A DNA stretch of 40,228 nucleotides from positions 1-40,228 of the forward strand of contig JAUXOM010000051.1 in assembly GCA_030682175.1 (NCBI GenBank), given 5' to 3'. Below are positions 1 through 6,990 of this stretch, one piece after another; positions within the stretch are counted from its first letter, which is position 1; every line of letters starts with the position of its first letter. Source of the stretch: Rhodocyclaceae bacterium. GTDB lineage: Bacteria > Pseudomonadota > Gammaproteobacteria > Burkholderiales > Rhodocyclaceae. The notes below the pieces were generated by a model. The model had not been told where the DNA came from, ran no database searches, and was given only the letters and a program-made list of their open reading frames with translations. Position numbers and translations under genes: made by a program.

Positions 1-17
1 AGGAGGCAGATAGCTTC

Positions 18-140
18 CCTCTCCCTCTGGGAGAGGGATTGAGAGAGAGGGCTGCCAAGGCGGCGACAGCCAGTGACATGGAGCCGCAGAGCGGCGAACC
101 ACCATCACCCTCGCCCTCTGGGCGGGGGATGGGGGGCGGG
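18..140. repeat. Two copies of a GC-rich palindromic intergenic repeat
   Basis: Two related copies lie at about 18-52 and 106-140. Each has a pyrimidine-rich arm, the core CCCTCTGGG, and a purine-rich arm with G runs. Related elements recur at 1254-1291, 1946-1983 and 22729-22762. They are probably non-coding repeats of the kind common in proteobacterial intergenic DNA. Any reading frame through them is likely accidental, which matters for the start of the next gene. Confidence 0.6.
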
Positions 141-647
141 AGACTTATTGAATTGCGGGTCACGGATGAGGATCGGCGCATCGCCCGCTATGCGGCGGCG
201 GCGATTGCGCTGACGGTGGTCGAGGCGGTGCTGCCCTCACCGTTGCCCGGGGTGAAACCGGGTCTCGCCAATATTGTCGTGCTGGTGGTGCTGGCGCGTT
301 ACGGTTGGCGCGCTGCGGCCTGGGTGTCGCTGCTGCGCGTGGTTGCCGGCAGCCTGCTGCTGGGCCAGTTTCTCGCGCCCGGTTTCTTTCTCGGCCTGTT
401 CGGTGCGCTGGCCAGCCTGGCGGTGCTGGCGGTCACCGTACGCCTGCCGCAACGCTGGTTCGGCCCGGTGACGGCAAGCGTTTTGGCAGCCTTCGCCCAT
501 ATCGGGGGACAGCTGTTGCTGGCGCGTTTATGGCTGGTGCCGCACGATGGCGTGTTCTATCTGGTACCGGTGTTTGCCGCGAGTGCGTTGATTTTCGGTA
601 TCGTGAACGGCCTTGTCGTTGCACGACTGTTGCGGAATCCAACATGA
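129..647 (+). CDS. Gx transporter family membrane protein (heptaprenyl diphosphate synthase component I-like)
   Basis: This is a small, very hydrophobic protein with about five predicted membrane segments. The segment GVKPGLANIVVLVVLARYGW (from residue 41) matches the hallmark of the Gx family (Pfam Hpre_diP_synt_I). The family name comes from a weak link to polyprenyl diphosphate synthase; its substrate is unknown, and a transport role is inferred from its ECF S-component-like fold. The frame is open back to a TTG at 39, but that part is repeat sequence, so I start at ATG 129. A TTG at 153 with a GGGAG-type ribosome site about 10 bases upstream is an equally good start, because homologous proteins begin near the EDRRIARYAA segment. 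The stop overlaps the ATG of ubiX (ATGA), so the two are translationally coupled. Family call is solid, start uncertain. Confidence 0.75.
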   Translation: MGGGRLIELRVTDEDRRIARYAAAAIALTVVEAVLPSPLPGVKPGLANIVVLVVLARYGWRAAAWVSLLRVVAGSLLLGQFLAPGFFLGLFGALASLAVLAVTVRLPQRWFGPVTASVLAAFAHIGGQLLLARLWLVPHDGVFYLVPVFAASALIFGIVNGLVVARLLRNPT

Positions 648-1300
648 ATAAAACCATTGCTGTCGCCTGGACCGGCGCCTCGGGGCTGCCCTATGGCTTG
701 CGCCTGGTCGACTGCCTGCTGGCCGCGGAGTGCAAGGTCTGGCTGATGTATTCGCAGGCCGCGCAGATCGTTGCCAAGCAGGAAACCGATCTCGTGCTGC
801 CGACGCAGCCGCGCGAGGCGCAGCGCTTACTCGCCGAACGCTTCCACGACAACCAAGGGCGGCTGACCGTGTTCGGCCGCGATGACTGGAACGCGCCGCC
901 GGCATCAGGCTCGAACCCGCCAGACGCTTATGTGATCTGTCCCTGCACGATGGGCACCCTGGCCGAAGTGGCGGCCGGCACGGCCAAGGATCTGATCACG
1001 CGTGCCGCCGATGTCGTGCTCAAGGAAGGCCGACCGCTGATCCTCGTCCCGCGCGAAACCCCGCTGTCGACCCTGCATCTCGAAAACATGCTCAAGCTGA
1101 GCCGTGCCGGCGCGGTGATCTTGCCGCCCAACCCCGGTTTCTATCACCAGCCGCGGAGTATCGACGGGCTGGTCGACTTCGTCGTGGCGCGCATTCTCGA
1201 CCGACTGGCCGTGCCCCATGCCCTGATGCCGCGCTGGGGCGGGGAAAATAATGTCCCGCCCGCCCCCTCCCTTCCTCCCCCTCGCGGGGGAGTCGACTGA
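644..1300 (+). CDS. ubiX: Flavin prenyltransferase UbiX
   Basis: UbiX joins dimethylallyl phosphate to reduced FMN, making the prenylated flavin used by the decarboxylase UbiD in ubiquinone synthesis and in some aromatic-acid degradations. The FMN-binding TGASG motif is at residues 10-14. Other family signatures are CPCTMGTLAEVAAGTAKDLI, the PRETPLSTLHLENM segment and PGFYHQP near the C terminus. The protein is 218 aa, slightly longer than usual: the last 17 or so residues (VPPAPSLPPPRGGVD tail) are encoded by a GC-rich repeat (1254-1291) and are probably an added tail. The start ATG overlaps the stop of the Gx gene. The strand, motifs and length make the call secure. Confidence 0.93.
   Translation: MNKTIAVAWTGASGLPYGLRLVDCLLAAECKVWLMYSQAAQIVAKQETDLVLPTQPREAQRLLAERFHDNQGRLTVFGRDDWNAPPASGSNPPDAYVICPCTMGTLAEVAAGTAKDLITRAADVVLKEGRPLILVPRETPLSTLHLENMLKLSRAGAVILPPNPGFYHQPRSIDGLVDFVVARILDRLAVPHALMPRWGGENNVPPAPSLPPPRGGVD
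1254..1291. repeat. GC-rich repeat copy overlapping the 3' end of ubiX
   Basis: A C-rich stretch followed by the core CCCCTCGCGGGGGAG. The same core is found at 22749-22761 inside the 3' end of waaA. Here the element is translated as the proline-rich tail of UbiX, and its G-rich end supplies the ribosome-binding site of the following gene. Confidence 0.5.
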
Positions 1301-1301
1301 A

Positions 1302-1904
1302 ATGAGCATGCCGACGGACATCCCCCTGTTCCTTCTCAATACCGTGCTGAACTCGGGTGGCAGCCTGTCCCTGCGCGTATTCGAGGCGCGTTACATGGAC
1401 ATGGTGAAGGACTGTCTGCGTGCGCAGACGCCGTTTGGCGTCTGTCTGATCGAGCAGGGTAATGAAGTCATCACTTCGCCCGGTCCAGCGGCCGCGGCAA
1501 GCGTGCCGCATCTGGTGGGCACGCTGGCAAGCATCGCCGATTGGGACATGCCGCAGATGGGCATACTCAACATTGTTGCCCATGGGGGCGCCCGGTTTCG
1601 CATTCTTGAGCATCGCCTGGCGATGAATGGCCTGATGCGTGCCACGATTGAACACCTGCCCGATCCGCCGGTGACCCCGATCCCCGGTGATTACGCGCGA
1701 CTTGTCCCGATGCTGCGGGCGCTGATCGAAGGCCTGGAAGAGGCCAAGCCGCCCCAACCGTATCATTTCTACGACGCCGCCTGGGTAGCCGACCGCTGGG
1801 CGGAACTGCTGCCGCTACCGCTGCAGAAAAGGCAACAGTTACTGGAGTTGAATGACGGCATTGCGCGGCTGGAAGCGATCTATCGCTTTCTTGAACAGGC
1901 CTGA
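1302..1904 (+). CDS. LON peptidase substrate-binding domain protein (COG2802 type)
   Basis: The 200-aa protein resembles the stand-alone N-terminal (substrate-binding) domain of Lon protease. It opens with the typical IPLFLLNTVLNSGGSLSLRV run, then FEARYMDMVKDCL, both hallmarks of the LON domain, and lacks any AAA+ or protease part. The C-terminal half is helical and carries WAELLPLPLQKRQQLLELND, also typical of this group. Its physiological role is not established; protein binding is inferred from the fold. The start ATG 1302 follows GGGGGAG closely and lies just after the ubiX stop. An ATG two codons later is possible. It is likely the last gene of the Gx-ubiX run. Confidence 0.85.
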   Translation: MSMPTDIPLFLLNTVLNSGGSLSLRVFEARYMDMVKDCLRAQTPFGVCLIEQGNEVITSPGPAAAASVPHLVGTLASIADWDMPQMGILNIVAHGGARFRILEHRLAMNGLMRATIEHLPDPPVTPIPGDYARLVPMLRALIEGLEEAKPPQPYHFYDAAWVADRWAELLPLPLQKRQQLLELNDGIARLEAIYRFLEQA

Positions 1905-1945
1905 ACGGGGCGCCCCGTAACAAACGCGCGTAGCGCGTCAACAGT

Positions 1946-1983
1946 CACCCCTCCCGCGCGGGAGGGGTTGGGGGAGGGCGGGC
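1946..1983. repeat. GC-rich palindromic intergenic repeat
   Basis: CCTCCCGCGCGGGAGG with a G-rich flank lies between two convergent genes. The inverted repeat could fold as a hairpin, but no T tract follows, so a terminator role is only possible. Confidence 0.5.
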
Positions 1984-1988
1984 CAGAC

Positions 1989-2294
1989 CTAGCCGATCAC
2001 GTGATCGGCAACATCCACCCGCACCGCTGGCCGCTGCAGCACGGCAGCCACTGCATTGGCATAATTCCTGGCCCATTCGCCGGCTTCGGCGAAGCGTTTT
2101 TCGCCGGCATACTTGGCGATGCCGAGAATTTTGTCGAGAACCAGAACCTTGCCCATCGGGTTGGTGGTCTCGCACTCCAGTTCTTCCCACTGCGCATTGA
2201 GCCACTGGCCGGCTTCGTCGCGCGACATGCCGGTGTGGGCGATGAGTTCGTATTCATGGGCGCGGTCAAAAATGACATTGACGATACTGGACAT
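1989..2294 (-). CDS. Small conserved-looking hypothetical protein
   Basis: 101 aa, with no family that I recognise. It begins MSSIVNVIFDRAHEYELIAH, contains an acidic EELECET segment and a helical middle (KILGIAKYAGEKRFAEAGEW), and ends in RVDVADHVIG. It is soluble, with no signal peptide or membrane segment. The start ATG at 2294 is chosen over longer options because a strong GAGGAGGGAAG ribosome site lies just upstream on this strand. It is convergent with the Lon-domain gene and divergent from the 852-aa PEP-domain gene. Codon use is like its neighbours, so it is probably a real gene of unknown function. Confidence 0.65.
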   Translation of the reverse strand: MSSIVNVIFDRAHEYELIAHTGMSRDEAGQWLNAQWEELECETTNPMGKVLVLDKILGIAKYAGEKRFAEAGEWARNYANAVAAVLQRPAVRVDVADHVIG

Positions 2295-2456
2295 GCGTCT
2301 TCCCTCCTCAGCGTTGTGACTGGATTCTGCCGTCCATGCGGCAGGAAAACAATCGTCGCGGCGACAATTCGGCATTTATTAATTACCGTTATGCTAGTGA
2401 GTATAAGCCAGCTTTAAGGGGTGGCCACACCCTTTCCATGGATTGGCTGCGCCACC

Positions 2457-2485
2457 TTGGGCGTCCGGCCACGCGCCTATACAAT
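2457..2485 (+). promoter_or_regulatory. Putative sigma70 promoter for the PEP/pyruvate-binding protein gene
   Basis: TTGGGC (2457-2462) and TACAAT (2480-2485) are separated by 17 bases and lie 29 bases before the chosen ATG. Both hexamers differ from consensus at one or two positions. Inferred by eye only. Confidence 0.4.
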
Positions 2486-2513
2486 GTGCAGCCATCGCGC
2501 CAAGGTGTCATTC

Positions 2514-5072
2514 ATGAGCTCATCCTTTGTCCCCACCACCGGCCTGCCGGAACTCGATGCGGTGTTGCGCGGCGTGCAGCGCGGCGACAACCTCGTCTGG
2601 CAGATTCAATCGCTTGACGAATACTTTGCACTGGTCAGGCCATATGCCGCGGCGGCACGGCTGCAGCAGCGCCGCTTGATCTATTTCCGCTTTGCCGCGC
2701 ATCCGCCGCTGCTCACGGTTGCCGACGGCGCGGAAATCCAGCGTCCACGGCCTGCCGACGGCTTCGATGCCTTCGTCGACCAGGTGCATTCGGTAATCGA
2801 GGCGGCCGGGCGCGAGACGCTGTATGTCTTCGATTGCCTGTCGGACCTCGCCGATGCCTGGCAGTCCGACCGCATGCTGGGAAACTTCTTCCTGCTGACC
2901 TGCCCGCGCCTGCTGGATCTTGAGACCGTGACCTACTTCGGCGTCTACCGCAATCGCCACGCCCAGTCGGCCATGGCGGTGATTACCGAAACGACGCAGT
3001 TCCTGATCGATCTCTTCCATTCCCGCGGGCGTTTCTACCTGCGTCCGATCAAGGTGCAGCATCGTTCCTCGGCCGCGATGGACCTGATTCACGCCTGGGA
3101 TGCGGACGACCATTTTCGTCCGGTGCGGGACAGCGGCACGGTCGCGGAGATCCTCTCAAACTCGCAATGGCCGGGGCTGGAGGACAACCATATCGCCAGC
3201 CACTGGGAGAAGGAGTTCGCCGCGGCGAAGCTGGTGGCGGCCGCACACTCGGCGGGTTTTCCCGATCCCGCCGAGGCCGAGTGGTTTGAACGCCTCAGCC
3301 GGATGGTGTTTCCCGGCGATCCGTCCATGGCGCGGCTGGCGGACGAATACCTGACCCTCGACGACCTGCTGACAGTGCGCCGGCGCATGATCGGCAACGG
3401 CACCATCGGCGGCAAGGCGCTCGGCATGCTGCTGGCACGCGCGATCCTGCGCCGCGACGCCAGCACCCTGACCGCCGAACTTGAAGCCCACGATTCGTTC
3501 TATGTCGGCACCGAAGTCTTCGACACCTTTTTCGTCCATAACGGCCTGTGGTGGATTCGTCGTCACCAGAGCGATCCGGCGACCTTCCTCACCGATCTCG
3601 ACACGGCGCGTGCCCGCATCATGGCGGGTAAGTTTTCACGCTCGACGCTGCGGCAGTTCGAGGCCATGCTGGATTATTTCGGCGAATGGCCGTTCATCGT
3701 GCGCTCCAGCTCGCGTCTGGAGGACTGCTACGGCAACGCCTTCGCCGGGCAGTACGACAGCGTGTTCTGCCCGAACCGCGGCCCCTGGGAGAATCGCCTC
3801 AACGACCTGCTCGACGCCGTCCGGCAGGTCTATGCCAGCACCTTGAGCGAAGCGGCGTTGCGCTACCGCGAACGGCGCGGCCTGATCGGCGAAAACGAGC
3901 AGATGGCGCTGCTGATCATGCGCGTCTCGGGCACGGCCGGCGGCCGCTACTTCCACCCGCATGCCGCCGGCGTCGGCCTGTCGATCAACCCCTATCCATG
4001 GAATCCCCGCATCGACATGAAGGCCGGCGTGATCCGGCTGGTGGCGGGCCTCGGCACCCGCGCCGTCGATCGTTCCGACGACGACTACACGCGCCTGGTG
4101 GCGCTGAATGCGCCCGAACTGCGTCCTGAAACTAATTTTGGCGCCATCGCCCGCCACGCCCAGCGGCGCATGGATGCGCTCGATCTCGAGGAGAACCGCC
4201 TCGTTTCAGGTCTGTTCGCCGAGATGGTGCGCGATCAGCCGGATTTTCCGCTGGCGCTGTTTACCACCCGGGAGGAACCCGGCAAGCCCGCCTTCCTCAC
4301 CTTCGACCAGTTGATCGAGGCGACGCCGTTCATCGACGACATGCGCAAGATGCTGCGCCATCTGCATGCCGCCTACCAGTATCCCGTGGAAATCGAGTTC
4401 GCGCTCAACATCCTGCCGGGCGGCGCCTATCGCATCAATCTCCTGCAGTGCCGGCCAATGCAGGTGCGCAATGTCGAGGGCGTCGTCTCGGTCGCTCCGC
4501 CCACCGACGTGCCGCATCTCATCGATACCAGGGGCGCGGTGATCGGTCCCAGCCGGGTGATCAATCCCGACCGGGTGGTCTATGTCGTGCCGGCGGTGTA
4601 TGGCCAGCTCAATCAGGACGACCGCCTCGCCGTGACCCGCATCATCGGCCGCATCAATCAGGCCAGTGCCGATCGCACGGTGCTGATGCTCGGCCCGGGG
4701 CGCTGGGGAACGCGCGACCTCTGGCTGGGCCTGCCGGTGAACTTCGGCGAGATCAATCATGTCGCCGCGCTGTGCGAAATTGTCGGCATGCACGAAAGCC
4801 TGATTCCCGACGTGTCCCTCGGCACCCACTTCCTCAACGAACTGATCGAGGCGGACATGCTGTACTTCGCGCTGTTCCCCGGGCGGCCGGATAACGCCAT
4901 CGACGAAGCCGCGCTGCTCGGCCTGCCGAATCGCCTTGGCGAAATCCTGCCCGACGCCCAGCGCTGGGCGTCCGCGGTGTTTGTTGCCGACATCGCTCCG
5001 GGGACCATGACCCTGTATGCCGATGCGGAACGCCAGCAGGTCGCGGTGATCCTTGACGGCCTTGGCGATTGA
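2514..5072 (+). CDS. PEP/pyruvate-binding (PPDK N-type) protein with a KaiC-like N-terminal domain
   Basis: The 852-aa protein has three parts. Residues 1 to about 260 resemble a KaiC/RecA-type domain: it starts with a KaiC-like TTGLPELDAVLRGVQRGDN, keeps a Walker-B-like LYVFDCLSD, but lacks a GxxxxGKT Walker A, so this part is unlikely to hydrolyse ATP. From about residue 285 comes the ATP-grasp domain of PEP synthase/PPDK: IGGKALGML, the nucleotide-binding PFIVRSSSRLEDCYGNAFAG, and LLQCRPMQ near residue 645. There is no phosphohistidine swivel domain and no PEP-binding TIM barrel, so it cannot be a complete PEP synthase. The last 200 residues carry LGPGRWGTRDLWLG and SLGTHFLNELIE, a conserved but functionally unnamed module. 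Start ATG 2514 has AAGG upstream; an upstream in-frame ATG at 2421 looks non-coding. The function is unknown; ATP binding or phosphotransfer is inferred. Confidence 0.8.
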   Translation: MSSSFVPTTGLPELDAVLRGVQRGDNLVWQIQSLDEYFALVRPYAAAARLQQRRLIYFRFAAHPPLLTVADGAEIQRPRPADGFDAFVDQVHSVIEAAGRETLYVFDCLSDLADAWQSDRMLGNFFLLTCPRLLDLETVTYFGVYRNRHAQSAMAVITETTQFLIDLFHSRGRFYLRPIKVQHRSSAAMDLIHAWDADDHFRPVRDSGTVAEILSNSQWPGLEDNHIASHWEKEFAAAKLVAAAHSAGFPDPAEAEWFERLSRMVFPGDPSMARLADEYLTLDDLLTVRRRMIGNGTIGGKALGMLLARAILRRDASTLTAELEAHDSFYVGTEVFDTFFVHNGLWWIRRHQSDPATFLTDLDTARARIMAGKFSRSTLRQFEAMLDYFGEWPFIVRSSSRLEDCYGNAFAGQYDSVFCPNRGPWENRLNDLLDAVRQVYASTLSEAALRYRERRGLIGENEQMALLIMRVSGTAGGRYFHPHAAGVGLSINPYPWNPRIDMKAGVIRLVAGLGTRAVDRSDDDYTRLVALNAPELRPETNFGAIARHAQRRMDALDLEENRLVSGLFAEMVRDQPDFPLALFTTREEPGKPAFLTFDQLIEATPFIDDMRKMLRHLHAAYQYPVEIEFALNILPGGAYRINLLQCRPMQVRNVEGVVSVAPPTDVPHLIDTRGAVIGPSRVINPDRVVYVVPAVYGQLNQDDRLAVTRIIGRINQASADRTVLMLGPGRWGTRDLWLGLPVNFGEINHVAALCEIVGMHESLIPDVSLGTHFLNELIEADMLYFALFPGRPDNAIDEAALLGLPNRLGEILPDAQRWASAVFVADIAPGTMTLYADAERQQVAVILDGLGD

Positions 5073-5097
5073 CAGGCGCGGGTTATCCCGTTAGATT
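5069..5097 (+). promoter_or_regulatory. Sigma70 promoter of the TetR-RND operon
   Basis: A perfect TTGACA (5069-5074) and TAGATT (5092-5097) are spaced by exactly 17 bases. The predicted transcription start, about 5104, falls inside the palindromic operator. The -35 box overlaps the stop codon of the upstream gene. Confidence 0.65.
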
Positions 5098-5099
5098 AT

Positions 5100-5113
5100 T
5101 GACCGATCGGTCA
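5100..5113. promoter_or_regulatory. Palindromic TetR-type operator
   Basis: TGACCGATCGGTCA is a perfect 14-bp palindrome 20 bases before the TetR start codon and directly downstream of the -10 box. Its placement over the transcription start suggests autorepression of the whole efflux operon by the encoded TetR protein. Binding itself is inferred. Confidence 0.65.
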
Positions 5114-5133
5114 GTAATTATTTTCTCCTCAAT

Positions 5134-5796
5134 ATGCCCCTCCCCGCCAGCCCAACCGAAAAAACCTCGCACCGTCGCCGCAAGGAAGCCCGTCCGGCCG
5201 AGTTGACCGCCGCCGCGCTCGACCTGTTTGTCGAAAAGGGCTACGCCGCGACGCGGCTTGAGGCTGTGGCGGCGCAGGCCGGCGTGTCGAAGGGTACGCT
5301 TTATCTCTATTTCGACGGCAAGGAGGCGCTCTTCAAGGCGGTAGTGCGCGAGGGCATCCTGCCGGCGCTGGCGGAAGGCGAAAGCCTGGTAAGCGGTTTT
5401 TCGGGGGATTCGGCAGAGTTGCTGCGCGAAGTGGTCGGCAGCATGTGGCGGCTGATCGGCTCGCAGCGCCTCGGCGGCATTCCCAAGCTGGTGTTCGCCG
5501 AAGCGCGCAATTTCCCGGAGATCGCGCGCTTCTACCACGAGGAGGTGATCCTGCGCGGCACGGCTCTGATCCGCAGCGTCATCGAACGCGGCATTGCGCG
5601 CGGCGAGTTTCGGCCAGCCAACCTCGACGCGGCGATCCATATCGTGATCTCCCCGGTCCTGATGCGCATGATCTGGCGTCACTCGATCGATTGCTGCGCG
5701 GCGGCCGGCGTGGCTGACGAACACTATTTTTCCGAATACTTCGAAATCATGCTGCGCGGGCTGCGGGTCGAAGCTGCGCCGAGGGGGAGCCAGTGA
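5134..5796 (+). CDS. TetR/AcrR-family transcriptional regulator of the efflux operon
   Basis: 220 aa. The N-terminal helix-turn-helix is classic: AALDLFVEKGYAATRLEAVA, then AGVSKGTLYLYFDGKEALFKAVV (about residues 28-72). The C-terminal domain resembles the TetR_C of AcrR-type repressors (PKLVFAEARNFPEIARFYHEEV) and would hold the ligand pocket. Such repressors normally release DNA when a pump substrate binds. The gene is first in the operon, 20 bases after a palindromic operator, and its stop overlaps the GTG start of the first adaptor gene (GTGA). I see no strong ribosome site before the ATG. The regulator class is certain, the ligand unknown. Confidence 0.92.
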   Translation: MPLPASPTEKTSHRRRKEARPAELTAAALDLFVEKGYAATRLEAVAAQAGVSKGTLYLYFDGKEALFKAVVREGILPALAEGESLVSGFSGDSAELLREVVGSMWRLIGSQRLGGIPKLVFAEARNFPEIARFYHEEVILRGTALIRSVIERGIARGEFRPANLDAAIHIVISPVLMRMIWRHSIDCCAAAGVADEHYFSEYFEIMLRGLRVEAAPRGSQ

Positions 5797-6902
5797 ATCA
5801 CAGACTCAGCTTGACGCTGGCCGGCGCATTGCTGCTGGGAGCCTGCGGCGAAGCGCCCCAGGAGGCTGCCGCCCCAGCGGCGTCTGCCAAGGTGGCGTTG
5901 ACCGTGACCACGACCACCCCGCAGCAACTCGACTGGCCGCAGCTTCTCAAGGCCAGCGGCAACATCGCGGCCTGGCAGGAGGCGGTCATCGGCCCGGAGA
6001 TCAGCAATTACCGCATCACCGCAGTGCTTGCCAACGTCGGCGACGTGGTGAAGCAGGGCCAGGTGCTGGCGCGCATTGCCGCGGACACGGTGGACAGCGA
6101 ATCCGCCGAGATGCGCGCCAGCGTCGCCGAAGCCGCGGCCACGCTGACCGAAGCCCGGGCCAATCACGAGCGGGCGCGGCAACTGACCGAAAGGGGTTTC
6201 TACAGCGCGCAGCAGAACACCCAGACGCAGACGGCTGCCGATACCGCGCTGGCCCGCCTCAATGCCGCCAAGGCGCGCCTGCAGACGGCCGAACTGAAGC
6301 GTTCCAAGGCCACGGTGCTGGCCCCCGACGACGGCATCATCTCGGCCCGCAGCGCGACGGTCGGTACCCTGACCCAGCCGGGCCAGGAACTCTTCCGCCT
6401 GATCCGCGGCGGCCGGCTCGAATGGCGTGCCGAGGTTACCGCGGCCGAGTTCGGCCGCATCAAGCCCGGCCAGGCGGCGACATTGACCGGTCCCAACGGC
6501 GAGGAAGTCGCAGGTGTGGTGCGCGTTGTCGCGCCGACCGTCGACCCGCAGACCCGCAACGCGCTGGTCTTTGTCGACCTGCCGGCGGAGGCGGCCGGCA
6601 AGCTCAGTGCCGGGATGTTCGCGCGCGGCGAATTCCGCCTCGGCCAGAGCCCGGCGCTGACACTGCCGCAAGCGGCCGTGCTGCTGCGCGAGGGCTTCGC
6701 TTACGTCTTCCGCGTCGATGGCGCCGACGTGGCCAGGGTGACGCAAGTCAAGGTGACGACCGGGCGCCGCAGTGGCGAGCGTATCGAGGTCGGTAGGCTC
6801 GACGCCAAGGCCCAGGTCGTGGCCAGCGGCGTCGGCTTCCTCGCCGACGGCGACATCGTGCGCATCGTCGCCGCGCCTGCTGCTTCCGATAGCAGGCCAT
6901 GA
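5793..6902 (+). CDS. RND efflux periplasmic adaptor (membrane fusion protein), lipoprotein
   Basis: 369 aa. A signal peptide ends in a lipobox, LLGAC, with the lipidated cysteine at residue 18. The biotinyl-lipoyl-like half motif NVGDVVKQGQVLARI is followed by a helical hairpin (about residues 100-165), then the second lipoyl half and beta-barrel (DDGIISARSATVGTLTQPGQ, RIKPGQAATLTG, VFVDLP). This is the usual HlyD/AcrA-type order. The protein should be anchored in the inner membrane and link the pump at 6991 to an outer-membrane channel. The GTG start overlaps the TetR stop, with AGGGGGAG upstream. Pump type is taken from the neighbour; the substrate is unknown. Confidence 0.92.
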   Translation: MNHRLSLTLAGALLLGACGEAPQEAAAPAASAKVALTVTTTTPQQLDWPQLLKASGNIAAWQEAVIGPEISNYRITAVLANVGDVVKQGQVLARIAADTVDSESAEMRASVAEAAATLTEARANHERARQLTERGFYSAQQNTQTQTAADTALARLNAAKARLQTAELKRSKATVLAPDDGIISARSATVGTLTQPGQELFRLIRGGRLEWRAEVTAAEFGRIKPGQAATLTGPNGEEVAGVVRVVAPTVDPQTRNALVFVDLPAEAAGKLSAGMFARGEFRLGQSPALTLPQAAVLLREGFAYVFRVDGADVARVTQVKVTTGRRSGERIEVGRLDAKAQVVASGVGFLADGDIVRIVAAPAASDSRP

Positions 6903-6923
6903 TGCTCATCCACGCCCGCATTC

Positions 6924-6985
6924 GCTCGCTGCCCCCCACCCCCGGAGGGGGCAAGCCGCGCATCGCTCCCCGGGGCGGCCCGGTG
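6924..6985. repeat. GC-rich repeat between adaptor and pump genes
   Basis: Contains GCTCGCTGCCCCCCAC and CCCCCGGAGGGGGC, the inverted counterpart of a repeat found inside the second adaptor gene (about 10215-10267). It fills most of the 88-base gap between the two genes and could form a hairpin that tunes downstream expression. Confidence 0.5.
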
Positions 6986-6990
6986 CAGCC

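Noticed and set aside
305..643. 113-residue N-terminal extension of UbiX
   Set aside because: The extension is an out-of-frame reading of the Gx gene; UbiX homologues begin at the ATG at 644.
1946..1983. Terminator between the Lon-domain gene and the convergent gene
   Set aside because: A hairpin is possible, but no T tract follows on either strand, and the sequence belongs to a dispersed repeat family.
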